This document shows positions 5,829-13,975 of a DNA stretch of 46,865 nucleotides, piece by piece. The notes under the pieces were generated by a model, which saw only the letters and a list, made by a program, of their open reading frames with translations, had not been told where the DNA came from and searched no databases. Positions within the stretch are counted from its first letter, which is position 1, and every line of letters starts with the position of its first letter. The translations under genes were made by a program, and so were the position numbers. Source of the stretch: DASZCR01 sp035942915 (GTDB taxonomy: Bacteria > Acidobacteriota > Blastocatellia > Pyrinomonadales > Pyrinomonadaceae); NCBI GenBank assembly GCA_035942915.1, contig DASZCR010000183.1:1-46865 (forward strand). The letters run 5' to 3'.

Positions 5829-6341
5829 TGGCTGGCGATAAGCTGAAAATTGTAGGTGACAAGCCTCTGTGGGATGGGGAATTGAGGTCATGGCTTGAGA
5901 GATACATCGCAGAGCATCCTCATCACACAACAGAAATTTAGCCTGTCACAATATATTCGGTCTGCCGCGGGTCATCTTAGGCGAGTACCTTGAAGGCATC
6001 TATTTCCTGCCTGAACAAGCTGGCGGAAAGGGGCATAAATCGGAGAATTCACGCGTCGAGCCGTTCATCCGGCGTTTCCGTGAAAGCATGGAGGGGCACT
6101 TAGGCACGGGTATACGAGAACCTTCGTCCAGACCCGTGCTTGGGATTGCATGCAGAACACGTGCGAGACGGCGATTAGGGAGAAGGCGATAGTTGTTATA
6201 TACGGAAAACCCGGCGTCGGAAAATCTTGTTGCCGACTCGAATTTGCACGACGCAATATGTTAACGGCCCGGTGTTTGAGATTGGAATTAAGCTACGGCG
6301 GGCGAGCAGCACCGAGACCACGCCGCAAGAGAATAGCGTGA
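5829..6341 (+). pseudogene. Remnant of a MuB/TniB-like AAA ATPase
   Basis: Three fragments in different frames belong together. The first starts at the ATG 5829 (MAGDKLKIVGDKPLW, then a helical segment) and stops at 5941. A second frame from about 5938 continues with GLPRVILGEYLEGIYFLPEQ, resembling the N-terminal HTH region of MuB-like proteins. A third from about 6130 reads TRAWDCMQNTCETAIREKAI and then the Walker A motif GKPGVGKS. At least two frameshifts and loss of everything after the Walker A region make it non-functional. MuB/TniB/IS21-type ATPases deliver transposases to target DNA, so it is probably the relic of a transposon beside the integron. No transposase fragment or terminal repeats were found. 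Confidence 0.6.
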
Positions 6342-6820
6342 AAGAATTGCTATCGCGCCGACATCGCCATTCGCTCTTCGCACGGAAATCTGCCACGTAA
6401 ATGCCTAAAAAAATCTGTTGACAACCTCGTTCCTGACTACTATCTTCTTCCTGTTTTGGAACAGTAAGCTTTAATGACCCCTCCTCAGGTCATCTTTTCT
6501 CTCCCTACATGCTGTGAACGTCCTCTTTGCAATTCACGTGTGTCTATTGAACGATTCGTAACTAAATCGAAATCTTTGATTCGTCTTATGCTCCCCGCAT
6601 AAAGGCCGCCTTCCGGCGACAACTTCCCGCTCCTCAGGCGGGCGCTCCTACAGAGTCACGAAACTCAAAAACAAAAGCCCGCTAAAGCTCTTCGGCTTTG
6701 GCGGGACACCATCGAACAATCCGAACTTCTGCCGCGTTCTCGGCCATCGAAGACGCTCTTTCGGTCGGCTCACACAGCGCAAACGCGGTAGCGGCTCGCA
6801 TGCGAAAGGAGTTATGCGCC
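6342..6820. other. Noncoding stretch upstream of the copper oxidase gene
   Basis: No convincing gene. It holds the orphan minus-strand terminator at 6678-6705 and, before it, two small GC-rich hairpins around 6605-6645 (for example CGCCTTCCGGCG). A promoter for the oxidase gene should lie here, but I see no clear boxes. Confidence 0.5.
6678..6705 (-). terminator. Intrinsic terminator, minus-strand orientation
   Basis: An 11-bp stem, CCCGCTAAAGC (6678-6688) with GCTTTGGCGGG (6695-6705, one T-G wobble), and a 6-base loop are followed on the minus strand by CTTTTGTTTTTG. There is no minus-strand gene for nearly 4 kb upstream of it, so it may protect against antisense transcription or be a relic. 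Confidence 0.55.
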
Positions 6821-8773
6821 GTGTTGTACCCTACTCGTCCCGCCTTTCGTCGCGCGCGAAAGGTATCCCTCGTCTTCTGTTGTCTTCTCTTGACGAACGC
6901 TCTCGTCAGCTTGCCGTTGCGCGCACGCGCGGCAGCGTCGCCTCCGGCGGCCTTGCAGGGCGACCCGTCACTTGTCGGTCAATGGTCTCCTCCGGTCAAT
7001 CTGGGCGTCATCCTCATTCACACGCACGTGCTGCCGAACGGCAAGGTGATGTTCTGGATGCGCGACCGCAACGCTCAGGGCGACGTCATCGGGAGCACCC
7101 AGACCTACCTCTGGGACCCGACGACCGGAGGCTTCGCAGGATTCCCCGTCAACTCGACCACACACATGTTCTGTAGCGGCCACTCCTTCCTGCCCGACGG
7201 CCGTCTGCTCGTCACCGGCGGTCATCATGGGCAGGACGGCGTCGGCGAGCCGCACACCAACGTCTTCGATTTCAACACTAATACATGGTCGCGCGGCCCC
7301 GACATGAACGCGGGACGCTGGTATCCGACCAACTGCCCGCTGGGTAACGGCGAAACCGTCGTCGTCTCCGGCAACATCAACGGCACGCTGGGCGTCAACA
7401 CGCTCCCGCAGGTCTACAACACGAACGGGACGCTGCGCTCGCTGACCAGCGCGCAACAAGGCTTGCAGTTGTATCCATGGATGTTGCTTGCGCCCAACAG
7501 CCGCGTCTTCAACTCCGGCCCCGACCAGTTCACGCGCTACCTCAGCACGGCGGGCGCGGGCGCTTGGTTCACGGGGCCGACGAGCAATTTCGGTTTCCGC
7601 GACTATGGCGCGTCCGTCATGTACGACGACGGGAAGGTGCTCGTCACGGGCGGCGGCCCGCCGACGGCGACCGCCGAGGTCATCAACCTGAGCAGCGAGA
7701 ACCCTGCGTGGCGCTTCGTCGGCTCGATGGCGAACGCGCGGCGGCAGATTAACGCGACCCTGCTTCCGGACGGTCAGGTGTTGGTCACGGGTGGCACGAG
7801 CGGCGCAGGCTTCAACAACGCCATCGGCTCGGTCTTCGCCGCCGAGATGTGGAATCCGCAGACTGAACAGTGGTCAACGATGGCGAGTATGCAGACGCGC
7901 CGTCTCTATCATTCGACGGCCGTGCTGCTGCCTGATGGTCGCGTGCTGGTCGGCGGCGGAGGCTCGCCTCCCGGCTCCGGCGGCGACGTTGACCACACGG
8001 ACATTGAAATCTACTCGCCGCCTTACCTGTTCAAAGGCGCGCGCCCGTCCATCACCTCCGCGCCCACGGTCGTCAATCATGACCAGCAGTTCTTCGTCGG
8101 CACGCCCGACGGCGCGAGCATCTCCAAAGTGACGTTGGTGCGCCTGTCGTCTGCGACCCACTCGTTTAACCAGAACCAGCGCATCAACTACCTGAGCTAC
8201 AGCCAGACGAGCGGCGGCCTCAATGTGACTGCGCCCGGCAGCGGCAACATCTGCCCGCCCGGCTTCTACATGATGTTTCTCGTCAACAGCAACGGCGTGC
8301 CCTCACAGGCCAGCATCATTCAGGTGACGGTTCCCGGCTCGCCTTCAAACGCCATCGACGACCAACGCTACTTCGTGCGTCAACAGTATTACGACTACTT
8401 CAACCGCGAGCCAGACCCCGGCGGCTTCACGAATTGGATGAATTACATCAACGGCTGCGGCAACGACCCGTCCTGCAAAAACACGCGTCGCGTCACGACC
8501 GGACGCGGCTTCATGGAGTCGGGCGAGTTTCGCAGGCGCGTCGGCGGCGCGTTCAACCCTGCCTCACCCGGCGCGGGCTACACGGCCTATAACCGCGAGT
8601 ACGTCAGACAGTGCTACATCGTCTACCTGCGCCGAGACCCCGGCGAGGTCACCAACCCGGCCAACGAAGGTTACGGTTGGTACGACTATCTAAGCCGCAC
8701 GGGCGACTATCAAACCACGCTCGGAGGCTTCGTCAACTCAGGGGAATATCGGAACAGGTTCTTCAAGCCCTGA
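6821..8773 (+). CDS. Secreted copper radical oxidase (galactose/glyoxal oxidase-like) fused to DUF4214
   Basis: The 650-residue protein starts at GTG 6821, chosen because AAGGAG lies 9 bases upstream and a good signal peptide follows (basic RRARK, then VFCCLLLTNALVSL, Ala-rich cleavage site). Kelch repeats form a seven-blade propeller (about 50-400), followed by the galactose-oxidase-like C-terminal domain (DUF1929, about 400-510). All copper-radical residues are in place: Cys118 in FCSGHSFLPDG, Tyr168 in RWYPT (the Cys-Tyr cofactor pair), Tyr363-His364 in RLYHST, and His447. Such enzymes oxidise primary alcohols or aldehydes to give H2O2. Residues about 520-650 are two DUF4214-type repeats, often found on surface or exported proteins, here perhaps for carbohydrate or surface attachment. 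The SCO1-like copper chaperone gene follows. The actual substrate is unknown. Confidence 0.85.
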   Translation: MLYPTRPAFRRARKVSLVFCCLLLTNALVSLPLRARAAASPPAALQGDPSLVGQWSPPVNLGVILIHTHVLPNGKVMFWMRDRNAQGDVIGSTQTYLWDPTTGGFAGFPVNSTTHMFCSGHSFLPDGRLLVTGGHHGQDGVGEPHTNVFDFNTNTWSRGPDMNAGRWYPTNCPLGNGETVVVSGNINGTLGVNTLPQVYNTNGTLRSLTSAQQGLQLYPWMLLAPNSRVFNSGPDQFTRYLSTAGAGAWFTGPTSNFGFRDYGASVMYDDGKVLVTGGGPPTATAEVINLSSENPAWRFVGSMANARRQINATLLPDGQVLVTGGTSGAGFNNAIGSVFAAEMWNPQTEQWSTMASMQTRRLYHSTAVLLPDGRVLVGGGGSPPGSGGDVDHTDIEIYSPPYLFKGARPSITSAPTVVNHDQQFFVGTPDGASISKVTLVRLSSATHSFNQNQRINYLSYSQTSGGLNVTAPGSGNICPPGFYMMFLVNSNGVPSQASIIQVTVPGSPSNAIDDQRYFVRQQYYDYFNREPDPGGFTNWMNYINGCGNDPSCKNTRRVTTGRGFMESGEFRRRVGGAFNPASPGAGYTAYNREYVRQCYIVYLRRDPGEVTNPANEGYGWYDYLSRTGDYQTTLGGFVNSGEYRNRFFKP

Positions 8774-8804
8774 GCCGCACGTGCTTCGAGAGAGGAAGAC
8801 TGCT

Positions 8805-8830
8805 GCCGGGCGTCTGCACAGACGCCCGGC
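8805..8830. other. Perfect 12-bp palindromic hairpin between the oxidase and SCO genes
   Basis: GCCGGGCGTCTG pairs with CAGACGCCCGGC around a 2-base centre. No T-run follows on either strand, so it is a weak terminator candidate, more likely an mRNA-stabilising or attenuating hairpin between the two genes, or a protein-binding palindrome. Confidence 0.5.
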
Positions 8831-8878
8831 GGCAAGCTTCCACGTAGTTGACGATGAATAGGTAAGGAGGCAGCCAAG

Positions 8879-9493
8879 ATGGCTCACGCACGAAATTCGA
8901 CGAGATGCTTTTCCGCGCAGATGTTCGCACGCGCCGCGACCGTCTGCGTGCTTCTGCTATCGCTCTCTTCACACACAGGGGCGCAACAAGGCGTCGCGCG
9001 AACGCAGCCGTCAATCCCGGATATCGAGGTGTTTGACCAGAACGGGAAGAAGATGCGCTTCTACAGCGACCTGATTGCGGGCAAGGTGGTCGCCGTTAAT
9101 TTCATCTTCACGAGTTGCACCTTCGTCTGTCCGATGCAGGGAAGCAATTTCGCCAAACTCCAAACGGCGCTCGGCGAGCGACTCGGCCGCGACGTTCATC
9201 TCATTTCGGTGAGCGTTGACCCGGCGACCGACACGCCTGCGCGTCTCAAAGCTTGGGGAGAGAAATTCGGAGTGAAGGCGGGCTGGACGCTCGTGACGGG
9301 CGAGCAGGCTTCAATGGACAAGCTGCTGCGAACTCTTACCGGCGACGCCACGCGCCCGGTCGAACATTCACCCGTAGTGCTACTCGGCGACTTCGACAAG
9401 GGCGGGTGGGTGCGCGCCTATGGATTGGCCGAGCCGGAGCGTTATCTCGACCTTCTCGCTAAAGCTTCGTCTGCTCAGGCGTCGAAGCCTTAA
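8879..9493 (+). CDS. SCO1/SenC-family copper chaperone
   Basis: The 204-residue protein is a thioredoxin-fold SCO protein. It has an N-terminal signal or anchor (about residues 15-35, VCVLLLSLSS), the copper-binding C80-x3-C84 in FTSCTFVCPM, and the third ligand His163 in VEHSPVVLL. The DVHLISVSVDPATDTP segment is also typical. SCO proteins hand copper to, or reduce the copper site of, cytochrome oxidase CuA and some other cuproenzymes. No oxidase subunits are nearby; the only close copper enzyme is the oxidase gene 105 bases upstream. Service to that enzyme is therefore a reasonable inference. The ATG at 8879 is preceded by AAGGAGG. Confidence 0.9.
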   Translation: MAHARNSTRCFSAQMFARAATVCVLLLSLSSHTGAQQGVARTQPSIPDIEVFDQNGKKMRFYSDLIAGKVVAVNFIFTSCTFVCPMQGSNFAKLQTALGERLGRDVHLISVSVDPATDTPARLKAWGEKFGVKAGWTLVTGEQASMDKLLRTLTGDATRPVEHSPVVLLGDFDKGGWVRAYGLAEPERYLDLLAKASSAQASKP

Positions 9494-9992
9494 GAGCCTG
9501 ACCCATGAGCAGGCCGGCCGAAGAGCTGAAACGCGTTGCCCCGAAGTAGAGCGCGCGGGCATCACGCAAGGCTCGTATGTCTTCAGGGTTCTGTTGCCGC
9601 AATCGCCGGCATGACCATACCGCTCGCCAGCCCGCGTCGCCCTCTTGCGCGGCTCACGGGGCTTGATGGGCTACGTAATGGCTGTGGCGCGGGTCTGCTG
9701 TATGAGGGCAGTTGCCTTGAGGGCAAACTATGGCAGGAGGGTGAGAGCCGCTCAGGTGTGTGACGAGCTTTCACCTTAGCGTGGATGCGAAGCTACTCCT
9801 TCCGCGCAGGGTGACTCAGAGATGTTCGCGGAGGATGTTCCTCTTGCGAGAGTCGAACGTGACGAGGAAGTTCTGCAACAGTTGGTGCGTCTCCGTCGCC
9901 GGCTCTGTCGCCGCAATCGCTCCTGCGCTATAATTCTGCCTTACAGTTCAGCCATCATGCTGCGGTGGTCTTAGCGGACGGTGCTCCCTTGA
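9494..9992. other. About 500 bases without a supported gene
   Basis: Short frames exist on both strands, but none has a ribosome site, family resemblance or neighbour support. The promoter of the receiver gene at 9993 should lie at the right end. Nothing else was seen. Confidence 0.5.
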
Positions 9993-10382
9993 ATGACAAT
10001 GGCTACAATTCTTATTGTCGACGATGATTCGCTCATCTGTGAGATGTTGTGCGACCTGCTCTCCGAACAACACGTCTGCAACATGGCTGTAACGGCCGAG
10101 GAGGCGATGACGTTGATGCGGAGAGGAAGTTACGATCTCGTCATCTCAGACATCTCCATGCCGGAGATGAGCGGCATCGATTTGCTCGGCTTCATCCGCG
10201 CCAATCATCCGGCGACTCCTGTCATCGTGATTACCGGTGCACTAGACAATAAAGATGCCGAAAATCTATCCCGGCAAGGCATCTTCGACTACATGATGAA
10301 GCCTTTAAAGTTGGAGACGCTTGAGAGAAGTGTTAACCGCGCGCTTCAGAGACGGCAGGCGCTTCTAGACCAGATGAAATGA
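9993..10382 (+). CDS. Stand-alone CheY-like response regulator
   Basis: The 129-residue protein consists only of a receiver domain. The acidic pocket DDD near residues 10-12, phospho-acceptor D53 in LVISDISMPEMSG, T/S switch position in VIVITGA and the lysine in YMMKPLK are all present. It has no output domain, so it must act through protein contacts. It is convergent with the hybrid kinase gene (10487-13003, minus), 104 bases away, and may take phosphate from it or from the second kinase at 13976-16369. The start could also be the ATG at 9999. Confidence 0.9.
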   Translation: MTMATILIVDDDSLICEMLCDLLSEQHVCNMAVTAEEAMTLMRRGSYDLVISDISMPEMSGIDLLGFIRANHPATPVIVITGALDNKDAENLSRQGIFDYMMKPLKLETLERSVNRALQRRQALLDQMK

Positions 10383-10486
10383 CCATCGCATTGATGAGTT
10401 TTGGCGACCGAGCTATTCGACCCATGTTTTCTGCGCGGGTTTCCGACCTCTTCTGATTGTCTGCTGCTGACCTCTGCGGTCTGTTC

Positions 10487-13003
10487 TCAGAATACGAGTG
10501 CGCCCTTACCGTCCAGTGCCTCGCGCACTTTTTGCCCAAGAATCTCAATGCTGTAGGGCTTTTGAATCAAGGCCGCGCCGGTCTCCTCGATAAACATATT
10601 GTGAGCCATTTCCTCGCTGTAACCGGTCATGAAGATGACCGGGACATCGTCTTTCAAGGAGCGCATCTGTTCGTAAGCTGCGGGCCCGCCGATACGCGGC
10701 ATCACGATGTCGAGAATGATGAGGTCAACTTCATCATAGTGAGCGCGATATAGCTCAAGGGCTGCCTCTCCGTCCTCCGCCAGGATAACCTTATAACCAA
10801 GCCCTTCTAACACATCCTGTGTTAGTTCTCGCAAGCCTGCTTCGTCTTCGGCAATGAGTATCGTTTCCGTCCCGGTGGGCAGTAGGAGTTTAGTCTTCGA
10901 ATCCTCGTCACGAGCGATGACGTTGGATACCGGCAGGTAAATTTTGAAGGTCGTTCCATGACCTGGCTCGCTATAGACCTCAACCAAGCCCTCGTGCTGT
11001 TTGATGATGCCGTAAACCATCGAAAGGCCAAGCCCCGTCCCTCTTCCGACTTCTTTTGTTGTAAAGAAAGGCTCGAAGGCGCGCGCCAACGTCTCGGAGT
11101 TCATGCCGCAGCCGGTATCCGAGACCATCAGACGCACGTACCTGCCCGGACTGTCGAAAGCGTGCAAGCTACAGTAATTTTCATCCAGAGTGACCTCGTG
11201 CGTCTCAATGAGAAGCCGCCCCCCGTTAGGCATCGCATCACGCGCGTTAAGAGCAAGATTCATGATGACCTGCTCAATCTGCCCGGTGTCGACGAAGACC
11301 GGAGACAAATCGGGCGCGGCCTCGACCTGTACCGCGATGTTCTCGCCGATGAGGCGACCGAGCATTTTCATCATGTCTGTGATTGTCTCGTTGAGGTTGA
11401 TGGTTCTGCGCTCCAACTGCTGACGGCGACTGAAGGCGAGGAGTTGATTTGTCAGCGTCGCGGCCTTATCGGCGGCCTTCGCAGCGCCTGCGAGGCGACG
11501 CGCCTGAGCGGCATCGGATTCGAGACCTCTGGAGGCCAGTTGTATATTTCCAGAGATGATAGTTAGAAGGTTGTTGAAGTCATGTGCGACGCCGCCGGCC
11601 AGCGTGCCAATCGACTCCATCTTCTGCGATTGTCGAAGTTGCTCTTCAAGCTTCTTTCGTTCCGTGATTTTACGGTTGATGCTCAAGACCGCCGGGCTTC
11701 CCTGATATTCGATAATCGAAGAATTGACGAGGAAGTCGATGGGCGTCCCGTCTGCCTTGAAGTGCACGGTTTCAAACTCCTGATATGCGCCCTGACTCAG
11801 CGACGCCGCAACGTGCTGTTCGCCCTGCTGGTTGTCCATCGATATCTCTCTGAGGCGGCGACCGATGAAAGCATCCCGCGCAATGCCGTAGGTTTCGCAA
11901 GCCTTGTCGTTGACATCCAGAATAATCTCATTCGTCGGCTCGTAAATCATGATAGCGTCATTGGCATGTTTGAAGAGATTGCGGTATTCCTCTGATTTCC
12001 TGATTGCCTCCTCGATTCGCTTGCGCTCGGAGATGTCCCGCGCGTTGCAGCAAAAGGCATCCTTCCCGTCATAGGTGATGACGCTGACGGTGTGCTCCAC
12101 ATCCACCACAGAGCCGTCCTTTCGACGGTATCGACGCTCGACGGTGAATGGCCTTCTGGTCGTTAAAGTCTCCTCTGTTTTCTGCTTGATGACCTCCTCC
12201 GGTTCGAGCAGGAAATCGTGAACAGTGAGCTTTAAAATCTCTTCCCGGTCGTATCCGACCAGTCTTTGAAAGGCGGCGTTGCTCTTCAGAAGGCGCTTCG
12301 TTTGCGGGTCACAGATGAAGATACTCTCTCCCGTCTGCTCGACCACCGAACGATAGCGCGCTTCGCTGGCGTCGAGTTGCGCTGTCCTCTCTGCAATCTC
12401 TCGCATCTCCTTTTGGCTGCGCAGGCAGGAGATGGTTAAAAAGATGTCCTCGAAGATGACCCATCCGGCGTGTTCGAGCCACCTCCAATGGCTCGCCGTG
12501 AGAACTCCGAAGACTGATTGCGGCCAGAACACGCCGCGCAGGAAATGGTCGCCCGCCACGACCAACGTGGCCGGCACCAGCACGCGCCAGTCGCGGTAGA
12601 AAGAGATGAACGCCAGCGAACCAAAGACGTGGAAGTGCGTCTCAATCCTCCCCCCCGTGAAGTGTATGAGAAGAGAGGACATAAGCATTTGTGAGACGGC
12701 GATGATATGACGGGTGGCCGTCTGGCCGGGATGCTTTACTGCCAGTAGTACGGGGAAAGCGGTAATCGCTCCTCCGAGAAAAAGTGAAGACCAGACGTGT
12801 ATATGAATCTGACTGGATTGGCCGAGCCAAGTTTTGGGCGACAGCCAGAGGGCCGTTCCCACACAGGCGAGCCATTGCACGACCATCAAGACGGCAAACA
12901 TGCGGTCGGTTTGCACATAGATGGAGCGCTGGTGTTGCTCGAAGACGCTCTGTGCGCGCTGAGATATTAGTCCGCTTATTTCTATATCATCGTGCGTGGT
13001 CAT
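10487..13003 (-). CDS. Membrane hybrid histidine kinase with two PAS domains and a receiver
   Basis: The 838-residue protein starts at the ATG 13003 (MTTHDDIEIS), 17 bases inside the end of the RedB-like gene. An N-terminal membrane domain of about five segments (residues 30-205) contains the motif GGRIETHFHVFGSLAF, recurrent in this kinase class, whose two histidines could bind a metal or haem. Two PAS domains follow (about 220-340 and 345-460), then HisKA with H474 in GGVAHDFNNLL, a HATPase domain with DTGCGM and GTGLGLS, and a C-terminal receiver with D765 in LIILDIVMP. The coupling to a thioredoxin-like protein suggests a redox or metal signal. The output may pass to the stand-alone receiver next door. 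Confidence 0.92.
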   Translation of the reverse strand: MTTHDDIEISGLISQRAQSVFEQHQRSIYVQTDRMFAVLMVVQWLACVGTALWLSPKTWLGQSSQIHIHVWSSLFLGGAITAFPVLLAVKHPGQTATRHIIAVSQMLMSSLLIHFTGGRIETHFHVFGSLAFISFYRDWRVLVPATLVVAGDHFLRGVFWPQSVFGVLTASHWRWLEHAGWVIFEDIFLTISCLRSQKEMREIAERTAQLDASEARYRSVVEQTGESIFICDPQTKRLLKSNAAFQRLVGYDREEILKLTVHDFLLEPEEVIKQKTEETLTTRRPFTVERRYRRKDGSVVDVEHTVSVITYDGKDAFCCNARDISERKRIEEAIRKSEEYRNLFKHANDAIMIYEPTNEIILDVNDKACETYGIARDAFIGRRLREISMDNQQGEQHVAASLSQGAYQEFETVHFKADGTPIDFLVNSSIIEYQGSPAVLSINRKITERKKLEEQLRQSQKMESIGTLAGGVAHDFNNLLTIISGNIQLASRGLESDAAQARRLAGAAKAADKAATLTNQLLAFSRRQQLERRTINLNETITDMMKMLGRLIGENIAVQVEAAPDLSPVFVDTGQIEQVIMNLALNARDAMPNGGRLLIETHEVTLDENYCSLHAFDSPGRYVRLMVSDTGCGMNSETLARAFEPFFTTKEVGRGTGLGLSMVYGIIKQHEGLVEVYSEPGHGTTFKIYLPVSNVIARDEDSKTKLLLPTGTETILIAEDEAGLRELTQDVLEGLGYKVILAEDGEAALELYRAHYDEVDLIILDIVMPRIGGPAAYEQMRSLKDDVPVIFMTGYSEEMAHNMFIEETGAALIQKPYSIEILGQKVREALDGKGALVF

Positions 13004-13673
13004 GTCGCTCACTTTCCTGCTTACAATTCTCGTCGAGGAGGGAACAGCCGAAGACAACTGTCTCGGTGCGCTCGGCCTCACTGGAAATCAAAAGAGAAGT
13101 GATAGCATCCCTTCCCGCGTTGTCGCCCTCGTGACCACGCGCTCCGGTGATGCCGCCGCTAAAGACAAGCCGTCCCCCCGCGTCATACAACAGCACTTGA
13201 CCGGAAGTCGCTGCGTTGAAGAGGTGCGCTTCCGCGCCTCCTTCATCTGTCATTACTTCCACTCCCGGAATCGTCGAGGCGCTCTCCCACAAATCGCTCC
13301 GTTCCCATCCGGGTTCGGTTCCGTCCGGCTTTAAGAAGAGCAAGTGCGCTGTCAAGCGTCCCTGACCTCGCGCCATAATCAAAGCAAGTTCGTTGATGCT
13401 GGCACGGGTGCATGGACAATGCGGGTGTACGAGCATAATCAGAGTGAACGGATTTGAGTGTCGCTGCACGCGACTGGCCGCAGGCCAATTCAACGGAGGG
13501 GTTCCACCTTGTCCCGGAGTATTCTCGTAGCCCCATAAGACCCAGAGTCCGACGAGAATCATCAATACCCATGTGAAACCGAAAGCAATCAGTACGCAAC
13601 GCCACGCTTTACGACGCGTCCCGCTGAACACACGCTGATAGAAACTTCCGCTCTCTTTGATAGATGAAGACAT
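12987..13673 (-). CDS. RedB-like membrane-anchored thioredoxin-fold protein
   Basis: The 228-residue protein has one N-terminal membrane anchor (about residues 27-48, LIAFGFTWVLMILVGLWVLW) and an extracytoplasmic thioredoxin-like domain. Its active site is C86-P-C88 in HPHCPCTRAS, not the usual CxxC. It matches proteins annotated as RedB, which commonly lie directly upstream of membrane hybrid kinases. The last 17 bases overlap the kinase start at 13003, so the two are translationally coupled and probably form a sensing unit in which RedB reads a periplasmic thiol or redox state. This role is inference. Confidence 0.8.
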   Translation of the reverse strand: MSSSIKESGSFYQRVFSGTRRKAWRCVLIAFGFTWVLMILVGLWVLWGYENTPGQGGTPPLNWPAASRVQRHSNPFTLIMLVHPHCPCTRASINELALIMARGQGRLTAHLLFLKPDGTEPGWERSDLWESASTIPGVEVMTDEGGAEAHLFNAATSGQVLLYDAGGRLVFSGGITGARGHEGDNAGRDAITSLLISSEAERTETVVFGCSLLDENCKQESERHDHAR

Positions 13674-13975
13674 AGAAATGCTTGATTGTTGAGATTAAGA
13701 CTTTCGACGGGCTACAGCCCACAGGAGGGTATTCAAACCGAGGTCGAGAACTTCTTTAGCAGGTCTAAATAGCCATCTGCCGCGATGACTATGGCGGTTT
13801 CCCTGACAAGGGAACCTTATCTTTAAGTTTAACCGACGCTAAAGCATGTTACAAGCAATTTATGATTTTACGGAGCAGAGGTTTCCCTGAAAGGACGTTG
13901 CGGCACATCCCAAGTTTGTCGTCGTTCGACACAAAATAAAGCAGGGGTGAGAAGATGTGTTCTCGAATCAGGAAG
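13674..13975. other. Intergenic region between the two kinase units
   Basis: About 300 bases with no gene. It should hold the promoter of the RedB-kinase unit and the end of the message of the kinase gene to its right. No clear terminator hairpin was seen. Confidence 0.45.

Noticed and set aside
8805..8830. Terminator between the copper oxidase and SCO genes
   Set aside because: The palindrome is perfect, but no T-run follows on either strand. I kept it as an unclassified hairpin.
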